Assembly: GCA_963827065.1 (NCBI GenBank)
Contig: CAWGZM010000007.1
Span: 310,001-374,000, forward strand
Source of the DNA: JACVRW01 sp963827065
GTDB lineage: Bacteria > Actinomycetota > Thermoleophilia > Solirubrobacterales > Thermoleophilaceae
Direction of reading: 5' to 3'
Length of the DNA stretch: 64,000 bases
Under the pieces are notes generated by a model. The model made no database searches and was not told where the DNA came from. It saw only the letters and a list, made by a program, of their open reading frames with translations. A program made the translations under genes and the position numbers. Shown here piece by piece: positions 34,357 to 41,261 of this stretch. Within the stretch, counting starts at the first letter, position 1, and each line of letters opens with the position of its first letter.

Positions 34357-35439
34357 GTGAAGCCCTCCAAGGCGGTAATCCTTGCCCGCGAGCCCGCCGT
34401 CTCCGCCCCAGGGGATGCCGCGGCCTTCAGAGTAGGAGACTGGGAGGCCCCGGCGCCCGCTCTGCTGCCGGTCGCAAACCGGTCGCTGCTCGGGCACGCG
34501 CTCGACTGGCTGGGTGCCGCGGGCATGCGCGAGGTCGCCATCGTGACGGGCGACCGGCTCGCCGACGAGGCCCGCGACACCCTCGACGGGGACTGGCCCT
34601 TCAGACCGGACTGGCTCATCCAGGAGCCCGGCGAGCGCCTTGGAGACTCGCTGGCGGCCCTCACGGGATTCCTGGACGGCGAGCCCTTCGTTCTTCATCT
34701 CGCGGACAGCCTCGCGCGGCAGAGCCTGCCGGCGCTGCTCGGAAGCGAGGAGGCGGGTGAGCACGAGGCGGTCGTGGTGGTGCACGGCTCCGAGCAGGGC
34801 CCGCAGTCCGTCGTCGACATTCGTGAGCGACTGGGCGGTGCCCGCGGCAGCGGACCGCCCGAGCTCGGGCGCTCGACCCCCGCGGGCGTCGCGGTGCTCG
34901 GCGCCCGCGTCGCAAGTGAGGCAGCCGGTATCGATGCGTGGCCAGGCCGTGAGCTGAACGTGCTGGCCGAGCGGGTGAATCAGATCGGCGGCAACGTCCG
35001 GGTGCGCAAGGCGACCGGGTGGTGGCGCTTTGGCCGTGGAACCGACGCCGCCCTCGAGGGCAATCGGTTCGCGCTCGAGGCGCTCGGCGAGGTATCGGCC
35101 CGGGGCGAGGTCATCGACAGCACCATCCAGGGGGCGGTCTCGATCCACCCCACGGCCCGCGTCGAGTCGAGCATCATCCGCGGCCCCGCCATCATCGGCG
35201 CGGGTGTCCGCCTCCGAGACGCCTACGTGGGTCCTTACACCTCCATCGGCAACGACGTCCTGATCGAGGGCGCCGAGGTCGAGCACTCGATCGTCATGCC
35301 CGAAGCCTCCATCCGGCACCTTGGCGGCCGCCTCGAGGCCAGCGTGATCGGACCCCATGCGCGCGTGTTTCGCGCCTTCCGCCTGCCTCGAGCTCTGCGC
35401 CTCAGCGTGGGACCCGGGGCAGAGGTCTCGCTGCCGTAG
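34357..35439 (+). CDS. Sugar nucleotidyltransferase-like protein with a left-handed beta-helix, catalytic loop lost
   Basis: Protein of 360 residues with the layout of long RmlA/GlmU-type nucleotidyltransferases. An N-terminal Rossmann-like domain (KAVILA, LLPVANRSLLGHALDWLGAAGMREVAIVTG) is followed by hexapeptide repeats (HPTARVESSIIRGPAIIGAGVRL, NDVLIEGAEVEHSIVMPEASI). The glycine-rich signature GGxGTRLRPLT after the first strand is replaced by REPAVSAPGDAAAFRVG, and the conserved Lys before the LLPVANR segment is missing. Catalysis is therefore doubtful; it may regulate or bind nucleotide sugars. GTG at 34357 precedes the first strand. It is separated from the WbaP-type gene by 151 bp. Confidence 0.65.
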   Translation: MKPSKAVILAREPAVSAPGDAAAFRVGDWEAPAPALLPVANRSLLGHALDWLGAAGMREVAIVTGDRLADEARDTLDGDWPFRPDWLIQEPGERLGDSLAALTGFLDGEPFVLHLADSLARQSLPALLGSEEAGEHEAVVVVHGSEQGPQSVVDIRERLGGARGSGPPELGRSTPAGVAVLGARVASEAAGIDAWPGRELNVLAERVNQIGGNVRVRKATGWWRFGRGTDAALEGNRFALEALGEVSARGEVIDSTIQGAVSIHPTARVESSIIRGPAIIGAGVRLRDAYVGPYTSIGNDVLIEGAEVEHSIVMPEASIRHLGGRLEASVIGPHARVFRAFRLPRALRLSVGPGAEVSLP

Positions 35440-35447
35440 TTCCTGGC

Positions 35448-35490
35448 GTTTTGGCGTTCACCCGCTCGGGTGACGGCGCTCGTCCAAAAC
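35448..35490 (+). terminator. Compound hairpin after the nucleotidyltransferase-like gene
   Basis: Outer stem GTTTTGG/CCAAAAC encloses an inner TCACCC-GCTC-GGGTGA hairpin, nine bases after the stop. It could end transcription of the polysaccharide genes before the sigma-factor gene. Confidence 0.45.
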
Positions 35491-35508
35491 TCCTACTTTC
35501 CTCCTCCG

Positions 35509-35537
35509 AAAACAAAATACTGGGGTGCCTACCCCAG
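35509..35537 (-). terminator. Rho-independent terminator-like structure on the minus strand
   Basis: Read on the minus strand, CTGGGGT-AGGC-ACCCCAG is followed directly by TATTTTGTTTTC, a rare T-run in this GC-rich window. It would stop transcripts moving leftward through the sigma-factor gene. The AT-rich part might alternatively be a promoter element for the sigma gene. Confidence 0.45.
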
Positions 35538-35634
35538 CGCGCAATCCCCAGGGTGCGCGTAGGGTCGGATCCCGGTGGCAGCGTGTTGGCCCAGCCGCCG
35601 CGAAGCAGACGGTTCCCCCCCTAACTCACACGAA

Positions 35635-36255
35635 ATGGCCCCTAGTCGCGAAGCGATACAGCCCCTTGCGGACGCCAGCGAGCGTCCCCCCTTCCGCCCA
35701 TCCGAGGCCGGCGAGACAGAGCTCGTGCGCCGCGCCGTGGTCGCGCTCAAGCAGGGCGACCGCAGCGCCCTCCACTTCCTCTATGTGCGCTACGCCGACG
35801 ATGTCCGCGGGTTCATCAGGAGCATCGTGCGAGACGAGCACGAGGCCGAGGACATCACTCACAACGTGTTCGCGAAGCTCGTCACGGCGATCCACCGTTA
35901 CGAGCCGCGCGAGGTGCCCTTCGCGGCCTGGATCCTGCGAGTTTCGCGCAACGCCGCGCTCGACCATCTGCGCGCCCGGCGGCAGATCCCCTTCGAGGAG
36001 GTCCGCACGACCGACGAGGGTCACGAGCAGGTCGGCTTCGATCGCTCGCAGTCGCTGCGCGAGGCCTTTCACCGCTTGCCTCAGGACCAGCGCGAGGTGC
36101 TCGTGCTGCGCCACATAGCGGGTCTCTCGCCGAGCGAGATCGCCCGCCGGATCGGCAAGACCGAGAGCTCGGTGCACGGCCTGCATCACCGCGGCCGCGG
36201 AGCCCTTCAGGCTTCACTGCGGGAGCTCGACGCGGCTCCCGTCATCGCCGGCTAG
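35635..36255 (+). CDS. Sigma-70 family (ECF-type) RNA polymerase sigma factor
   Basis: Sigma factor of 206 residues. Region 2 is seen in LHFLYVRYADDVRGFIRSIV and DEAEDITHNVF-like sequence (here HEAEDITHNVFAKLV). Region 4 is FHRLPQDQREVLVLRHIAGLSPSEIARRIG with the recognition helix KTESSVHGLHHRGRGAL. There is no obvious zinc-binding anti-sigma gene next to it. The ATG at 35635 was chosen over an upstream GTG at 35575, which would extend into the structured leader. It is convergent with the small RHH-like gene, overlapping by four bases. Confidence 0.85.
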   Translation: MAPSREAIQPLADASERPPFRPSEAGETELVRRAVVALKQGDRSALHFLYVRYADDVRGFIRSIVRDEHEAEDITHNVFAKLVTAIHRYEPREVPFAAWILRVSRNAALDHLRARRQIPFEEVRTTDEGHEQVGFDRSQSLREAFHRLPQDQREVLVLRHIAGLSPSEIARRIGKTESSVHGLHHRGRGALQASLRELDAAPVIAG

Positions 36256-36620
36256 GCGACCTCGAACCAGTCGGCTGCCGCCCAGATCCGCGCCGCCGCG
36301 CGGCCTGAGTCCAGGTCTGCGGCCAGCCGCAGCGAGACCCGGGCGAGCAGCTGCGCGACCGTGATGCCCTCGCTGAAAGCCTCGTGCTCGAGCGCCTCCC
36401 AGTCGCTGGGCTCGAGCGCCACCGTCAGCGCGCGGGGCCACTCGGCAGGGGGCTCGCCGAGGAAGCTCGATTCGCGCCGGGCGCCCGCGATGCCGAGGTG
36501 GTAGTGCGCGGCCCTCGCCAGGAACTCCCCGGGGGTCACTCCCAGAGCCTCGCTCTGGTACTCGACAGCCTCGATTCCGAAGCCTTCGAGGAGCAGTGGA
36601 ATACGGCGCCTGACCACCAT
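36252..36620 (-). CDS. Tandem ribbon-helix-helix-like protein (second copy)
   Basis: Protein of 122 residues built of two similar halves. Each half has a short strand followed by two helices, as in CopG/Arc-type ribbon-helix-helix domains: RRIPLLLEGFGIEAVEYQSEALG...ARAAHYHLG and LTVALEPSDWEALEHEAFSEG...LRLAADLDSG. The second half ends in the same DLDSGR-type motif as the gene at 39560-39934. It would bind DNA as a covalent two-domain unit or act as a partner of the neighbouring LuxR regulator. It follows that regulator by 38 bp on the same strand, so the two are probably co-transcribed. No toxin gene is adjacent. Confidence 0.6.
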   Translation of the reverse strand: MVVRRRIPLLLEGFGIEAVEYQSEALGVTPGEFLARAAHYHLGIAGARRESSFLGEPPAEWPRALTVALEPSDWEALEHEAFSEGITVAQLLARVSLRLAADLDSGRAAARIWAAADWFEVA

Positions 36621-36658
36621 CCAGGTCCTATATCGGCAGGAGCGCCGAAAACCTTACG

Positions 36659-39517
36659 TCAGCGCTCGAGCAGTTCGCGCAATCTCGCACGCGAGTCCAC
36701 GTCCAGCTTGCGGAAGCTGTGACCGAGGTGCCATTCGACCGTCTTGACCGTGACGACGAGCTGTTCGGCGATCTGGCGGTTCGAGAGGCCCCGAGCAGCG
36801 AGCATCGCGACCTGGCGCTCGCGCTCTGTGAGCGCGTCCACGCCTGAGAGGGCGGTTCGCCGCGGGCGCGCGCCGGCGGTCTTCGCTTCGTTCTTCGCGC
36901 GTACCACCAGCGCCTCTGCGCCGCAGCGCTGGGCGAGGTCGAGTCCCAGCCGAAGCGGTTGGCGGGCGTCGCGGCGACGCCCGGAGCGGCGCAGGGCAGC
37001 GCCGAACTCGACGAGCGTGCGCGCCCGCTCGAGCGCGGCCTGCGAGCTCTCCACCTGCGTGACGGCCGCCTCGAGCGCCTCGAGCCCCCTTTCGGGGCCA
37101 CGGATCATTCCGAGCCCGCGCAGCGCACGGCCGATCGCCCCAGGCGCGCCGAAGGCCTCAGCCAGCTCGAGCTCGCGCTCGGCGAGCTCGTTGGCCTCGG
37201 CGGTCATCCCAAGCATCGCGCAGGCGATCGCGGCGCCCGAGCGCCAGGGCGAGAAGGCCGGGTTGTCGGCGCCGCCCGCCGCGCCGAGCTCGCCGCAGCG
37301 GCGGTAGTCGGCCAGCGCCGCCTCGACGTTGCCCTCGAGGAAGGCGAGCCGGGCGCGCGTGCCCAGCACCGCGTTCCAGGTTGGCGCGTGCTCGGCGGGG
37401 CTCTTCTCGGCAGCGGTGAGGTGCCGGCGGGCGGTGCGGAGGTCGCCGCGCTCGATCAGGCAGTTCGCGAGTACGACGCGGGCGCCGGCGAGGCTCAGCC
37501 TCCACCCGTGCCGCTCCACCGCAAGTGCCTGGCGAGCATCAGCCGCCGCGTCCGGGATGCGCCCGCGCAGCAGGATCGCGATCGAGCGCATGTGCGAGGC
37601 GTTGGCGAAGCCGAGCACCGAGCCGCGCGTGCGCGCGTCCTCGACGGCGGCCGTGAGCGCGGCCTCCGCGGTCTGCAGGTCCTCGGCGATCGACAGCGCG
37701 AAAGCGGGCAGGTAGTAGACGGGCCCGTCGGCCGTCTCGTCCTCGAGCAGGGCGCCGCGGGCCAGCGCGCGCTCCGCCAGGTCGCGAACCTCGGCGCTCG
37801 GCCGGCCGCGGATGGCGCCCTCCATGGCGTGGACGGCGAGCAGCGCCCGCTTGCCGGCGTGCTCGGCGCCGTCGGGCGGCTCGTCAGGCAGCGGCCGGCC
37901 GTCCGGCCCGGGGTCGCCGAAGAGGGCCGTGCTTGCGCGGGCGGCGCGCAGGCGGCCGGTCAGCTCGTCGTCCTCCTCGCCGGCCTGCTCGAGCGCCAGA
38001 TCGAGGATCGCCTTGGCCTCCTCCTGCCTTCCGAGGGCGAGCAGCGCGCGGCCCGCGTCGAGGGCGCTTCCGAGCTGCTCCGGGACGGCGGTCACGGATT
38101 CCACGGCCTCGCTCAGCCGGCGCGCGGCCTCGGGTTCGCCGGCCGTGGCCTCGGCGCAGCCGAGTTCGAAGACCACGTGTGCGCGCAGGCGGCGCGGCGG
38201 CGGCTCCTCGAGCGCGCGGCGCAGGTAGCGGACGGCCTCGGCGGGCCGGCCCGCCCCGAGCGATCCCGCCGCGGCCTCGCAGAGCGCCTCGACGGCCCAG
38301 CCACTGCCGTTGCGCGTGGCGTTCATCAGGTGTGCTGCGATGCGATGAGCCGGCGCGTCCTCGGACTCCAGGATCCGCGAGGCACGCCGGTGAAGAGTCG
38401 CCCGCTCGATCGGCGAGAGGGCTGCGGCGATCGCCGTTCCGACCACGGGCTGGCTGAACGAGAGCGGCTCGTGGGCGCTCAGCAGGCCGGACTCGATCAG
38501 GCTGTCCGCGATCGTGGCGGCCTGCTCCGAGTCAAGCCTCGCCAGGCCGGCCACGTGACGCAGCTCGGCGCCCGGTCCGAGTATCGCGACCGCCTTGAGC
38601 ATGCCGGCAGCGCGGGGATCGACTCCGTTCGCGTGCGCGACCGCCCAGTCCGAGATGCTCGCGGGCGCCAGCGCGCGCACGTCGGCCGCGGTCAGCCCGG
38701 CGGAGCCGTCGCGCGAGACGAGCTCGCCCGCCAGCGCGTCGATCAGAAGCGGATTCCCGGCGGAAGCGTGGTGGATCGCGCGACAGGCGCTCTCGGGCGC
38801 GCCCGGCAGCCACGCGTCGCGCACGCGGCGGGCGGTGCCGTCGGCGTCCAGCGCGCCGAGCGTCAACCGCCTCGTGGCAGGATGGCGAGCGACCTCGCCG
38901 ACAAGCGGGTGTGCCTGGCGGGCCGGCAGCGAGCCGGCCGTGAGCACGAGCGCGATAGGGAGCTCCTCGAGCCGGGCGCCGAGGTGCAGCAGGAAGCGAA
39001 GGCTCGCCTCGTCGGCATGATCGACGTCATCCACCGCCAGCAGCAGTGGCCCGCGGGCTGCGAACTTCGCGCACAGGCGATAGACACCGTGCAGCACCTC
39101 GGAGGACGGCTCGGAGAAGACGGAACGCGGGGGCGGCTCGAAGAGCGGCAGGGCCTGTCGTGCGGAGCCGCTCAGCAGGCTCGCCCGCTCCTCCTCTCCG
39201 GCCCGCGCGAGCCTTGCCTCCAAGAGTTGCAGCACGACGCCAAATCCGAAATCCCGCTCGTGGCGCTGGCCCGCGGCGGTGAGCACGTCCATTCCGAGCT
39301 CGTCGCCGTGGGTGCGGACGGACGTCAGCAGAGTGGTCTTGCCGAACCCCTCCATCCCCTCGAGCAGGACTAGGCTCCCCTTGCCCGCGCATGCGGCCGC
39401 GAGCGCCTGAGCGGCGAGCCCCCAGGGCTCGTCGCGGTCGACCAGGGCGAGGGGGAAGGCCGCGTCGACTCGTCGCCCTGGGCGCGAGCCTGCTCCCAAA
39501 GCGCGTGGGCCAGTCAC
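36659..39517 (-). CDS. Large ATPase-LuxR transcriptional regulator
   Basis: Protein of 952 residues of the LAL/MalT-like group. The N-terminal ATPase has Walker A GMEGFGKTT (about residues 54-62) and Walker B LLLAVDDVDHAD. A long helical tetratricopeptide-like region follows (residues about 400-860). The last 65 residues are the LuxR helix-turn-helix (LTERERQVAMLAARGLSNRQIAEQL and TVEWHLGHSFRKLDV). Such regulators bind ATP and a signal before activating transcription. It starts with GTG at 39517 and is flanked on both sides, same strand, by the tandem RHH-like proteins (43 and 38 bp away). The signal and target promoters are unknown. Confidence 0.88.
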   Translation of the reverse strand: MTGPRALGAGSRPGRRVDAAFPLALVDRDEPWGLAAQALAAACAGKGSLVLLEGMEGFGKTTLLTSVRTHGDELGMDVLTAAGQRHERDFGFGVVLQLLEARLARAGEEERASLLSGSARQALPLFEPPPRSVFSEPSSEVLHGVYRLCAKFAARGPLLLAVDDVDHADEASLRFLLHLGARLEELPIALVLTAGSLPARQAHPLVGEVARHPATRRLTLGALDADGTARRVRDAWLPGAPESACRAIHHASAGNPLLIDALAGELVSRDGSAGLTAADVRALAPASISDWAVAHANGVDPRAAGMLKAVAILGPGAELRHVAGLARLDSEQAATIADSLIESGLLSAHEPLSFSQPVVGTAIAAALSPIERATLHRRASRILESEDAPAHRIAAHLMNATRNGSGWAVEALCEAAAGSLGAGRPAEAVRYLRRALEEPPPRRLRAHVVFELGCAEATAGEPEAARRLSEAVESVTAVPEQLGSALDAGRALLALGRQEEAKAILDLALEQAGEEDDELTGRLRAARASTALFGDPGPDGRPLPDEPPDGAEHAGKRALLAVHAMEGAIRGRPSAEVRDLAERALARGALLEDETADGPVYYLPAFALSIAEDLQTAEAALTAAVEDARTRGSVLGFANASHMRSIAILLRGRIPDAAADARQALAVERHGWRLSLAGARVVLANCLIERGDLRTARRHLTAAEKSPAEHAPTWNAVLGTRARLAFLEGNVEAALADYRRCGELGAAGGADNPAFSPWRSGAAIACAMLGMTAEANELAERELELAEAFGAPGAIGRALRGLGMIRGPERGLEALEAAVTQVESSQAALERARTLVEFGAALRRSGRRRDARQPLRLGLDLAQRCGAEALVVRAKNEAKTAGARPRRTALSGVDALTERERQVAMLAARGLSNRQIAEQLVVTVKTVEWHLGHSFRKLDVDSRARLRELLER

Positions 39518-39559
39518 CTGTCCAGACTAAGCGCGGTCTGCGTACCGCGCAAACCTGGA

Positions 39560-39934
39560 CTAATTGCCGGGCTTTTGGCGCTCCTCGACCGCTCCGCGGA
39601 ACCGTTCGGCGAGTCGTCCGCCGTCCAGATCGGCCAGGTAGTAGAGCAGCGCGTGCTCCGCCAGCCGCGACGGCTCGACCCCCTGACCGGTTGCCTCCTG
39701 GCGCAGGGCGGCGAAGGTTTCGTCGTCGAGATCGATCTCGAGTCCGTCAAGATCGAGCGATGTTCGCGCGAAGCGCGGCACACGCCAGGCCGGCCGGCCG
39801 CTGTCACGGTCGGCGAGGTAGTAGAGCGAGGCCGTGCGCACGACCGTGCTGGCCGAATCACGGTGCTCCTCGGCGAATTGAGACAGGGCTTGCCGTCCGA
39901 AGTTGTCTAGTTGAAGCGTCATGCTCTTGGTCAT
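39560..39934 (-). CDS. Tandem ribbon-helix-helix-like protein (first copy)
   Basis: Protein of 124 residues with two repeated halves. The first is MTLQLDNFGRQALSQFAEE...RTASLYYLADRDSGR; the second is LEIDLDDETFAALRQEA...EHALLYYLADLDGGR. The strand-helix-helix layout and the shared YYLAD.D.GR ending point to an internal duplication of a CopG-like domain. It is the first gene of the operon with the LuxR regulator and the second RHH-like gene. DNA binding and autoregulation are plausible but inferred from fold pattern only. Confidence 0.65.
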   Translation of the reverse strand: MTKSMTLQLDNFGRQALSQFAEEHRDSASTVVRTASLYYLADRDSGRPAWRVPRFARTSLDLDGLEIDLDDETFAALRQEATGQGVEPSRLAEHALLYYLADLDGGRLAERFRGAVEERQKPGN

Positions 39935-40256
39935 CCAGGCCCTCTACGTGGGACGAGTGCGTCGAGGGGCGTCGACCCGCGCTCGCCCAAATTACTCCAC
40001 CACCCCGTGGGAAGTGAACGCCCGTGGAGCGCGTGCGCATGCGCAGATGGGCCATTTCCCCACCCTCGAGCGTTCTGGATGGACGGGGGGAAGGGATGCC
40101 CCCTCCCCCCGTCCGACGGGTCCAGATCAGGGCGCCGAAGCGCCCTGCCAGGGCTGCGGACCTTGATTGAGCCGCCGCCGGGCGGCCCGGAAGGCCCGCA
40201 CCGGATGAACGCAGCCAGCCCCCGATTTCTTGCGCCCGGCGTAACCCGAATGCGGG
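39935..40256. other. Divergent intergenic region (322 bp)
   Basis: No gene is seen. It separates the minus-strand RHH-LuxR operon from the plus-strand lipid-kinase gene, so it should hold promoters for both. A strong hairpin lies at 40081-40114 and a G/C-rich segment with short dyads follows it. A clear sigma-70-type promoter could not be picked by eye. Confidence 0.5.
40081..40114. promoter_or_regulatory. Strong hairpin in the lipid-kinase leader
   Basis: Ten-base perfect stem GGACGGGGGG/CCCCCCGTCC with an inner AGGG/CCCT pairing and a five-base loop. It has no T-run. It lies about 140 bp before the kinase start and could affect its mRNA. Confidence 0.45.
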
Positions 40257-41258
40257 ATGGGGTTCGTATCCCTCGTGGAGACCACACTCGAACGAGCGGA
40301 GGACCTCACCGAGCGGCTGCTGCCGGCCCGCACTCCGAAGCGGCGGATGCTGGTCATCGTCAACCCGTACGCGACGACCGTCTCGGACCGGCTTCGCAAC
40401 CTGGTCGTGTACGCGCTCGAGTCGCGCTACGCGGTGGAGGCGATCGACACCCAGGAGCGAAACCACGCCACCCGGCTCTGCCGCGAGGCCGCCCGCGAGG
40501 GCTACGACGCCGTGGTGGCGTTCGGCGGCGACGGAACCGTCAACGAGGCGGCCAACGGGCTGGCCGGGTCCGACACCCCGCTCACCGCCCTGCCGGGAGG
40601 CTCCACGAACGTGTGGGCCCGCGTGCTCGGCATCCCGAACGACGTGGTCGACGCCACCGAGCACCTCCTGCGGATGGCGGACGAGTGGCGCCCGCGGGCG
40701 GTCGACCTCGGCAGGGTCGACGACCGACACTTCGTGTTCTCGGCGGGCGTGGGCCTCGACGCGAGCGTCGTCAAGAGCGTCGACGAGCACCCCTACCGCA
40801 AGCGCCGCTTCGGCGCCTGGTTCTACGGCTACACCGCCCTGGCCACCTTCAACCGCAGGTACCTCGTCAACCCGCCGCAGGTGCGCGTGACCGTGGGCGG
40901 GCGCGAGCTGCGCGGCGTGACCGTGGTCGTCCAGAACGCCGAGCTCTTCACCTACTTCCGCCAGCAGCCGATCCGAGTGGTCGAACCGGCCGGGCTCGAC
41001 ACGGGCTCTATCTCGATCGGCGTACTGAAGCGCGCAACCGTGTTGGAGCTGCCCACGCTCGTGCCGAGGCTCCTGTCGGGCAACGCGCGCCGGGTGATGC
41101 GCAACCGCCAGGTCGAGGCGCTGCCCCAGCTGTCGGGCGCGAAGGTCGAGGCGATCGACGACCGCCCGTTCCCCGTGCACGTCGACGGCGACTACATCGG
41201 CGACTTCTCGGAGGTCGAGTTCGGAGTGAGCCCGCGCGGGCTGCTGGCGGTGGCTTGA
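40257..41258 (+). CDS. Diacylglycerol kinase family lipid kinase
   Basis: Soluble lipid kinase of 333 residues of the DagK/YegS family, phosphorylating diacylglycerol or a related lipid with ATP. Family motifs are VIVNPYATT at the N-terminus, the nucleotide-binding VAFGGDGTVNEAANGLAG (residues 88-105), and LPGGSTNVWAR. The C-terminal domain includes VHVDGDYIGD, typical of the family. In actinobacteria some relatives act in phosphatidylinositol mannoside or glycolipid synthesis; no such context is visible here. It is convergent with the rel gene, three bases apart. Confidence 0.88.
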   Translation: MGFVSLVETTLERAEDLTERLLPARTPKRRMLVIVNPYATTVSDRLRNLVVYALESRYAVEAIDTQERNHATRLCREAAREGYDAVVAFGGDGTVNEAANGLAGSDTPLTALPGGSTNVWARVLGIPNDVVDATEHLLRMADEWRPRAVDLGRVDDRHFVFSAGVGLDASVVKSVDEHPYRKRRFGAWFYGYTALATFNRRYLVNPPQVRVTVGGRELRGVTVVVQNAELFTYFRQQPIRVVEPAGLDTGSISIGVLKRATVLELPTLVPRLLSGNARRVMRNRQVEALPQLSGAKVEAIDDRPFPVHVDGDYIGDFSEVEFGVSPRGLLAVA

Positions 41259-41261
41259 CGC

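Noticed and set aside
35458..35473. Inner hairpin alone as a terminator
   Set aside because: The six-base stem without a T-run is weak by itself; it makes more sense as the core of the larger 35448-35490 structure.
36252..36620. Toxin-antitoxin pair with the small RHH-like gene as antitoxin
   Set aside because: No small toxin-like ORF is adjacent; the neighbour is a large LuxR regulator.
36959..39373. Long plus-strand open frame of about 800 codons opposite the LuxR regulator
   Set aside because: It mirrors high-GC third-position codons of the real gene; its composition is Arg/Ala/Gly-rich with no domain.
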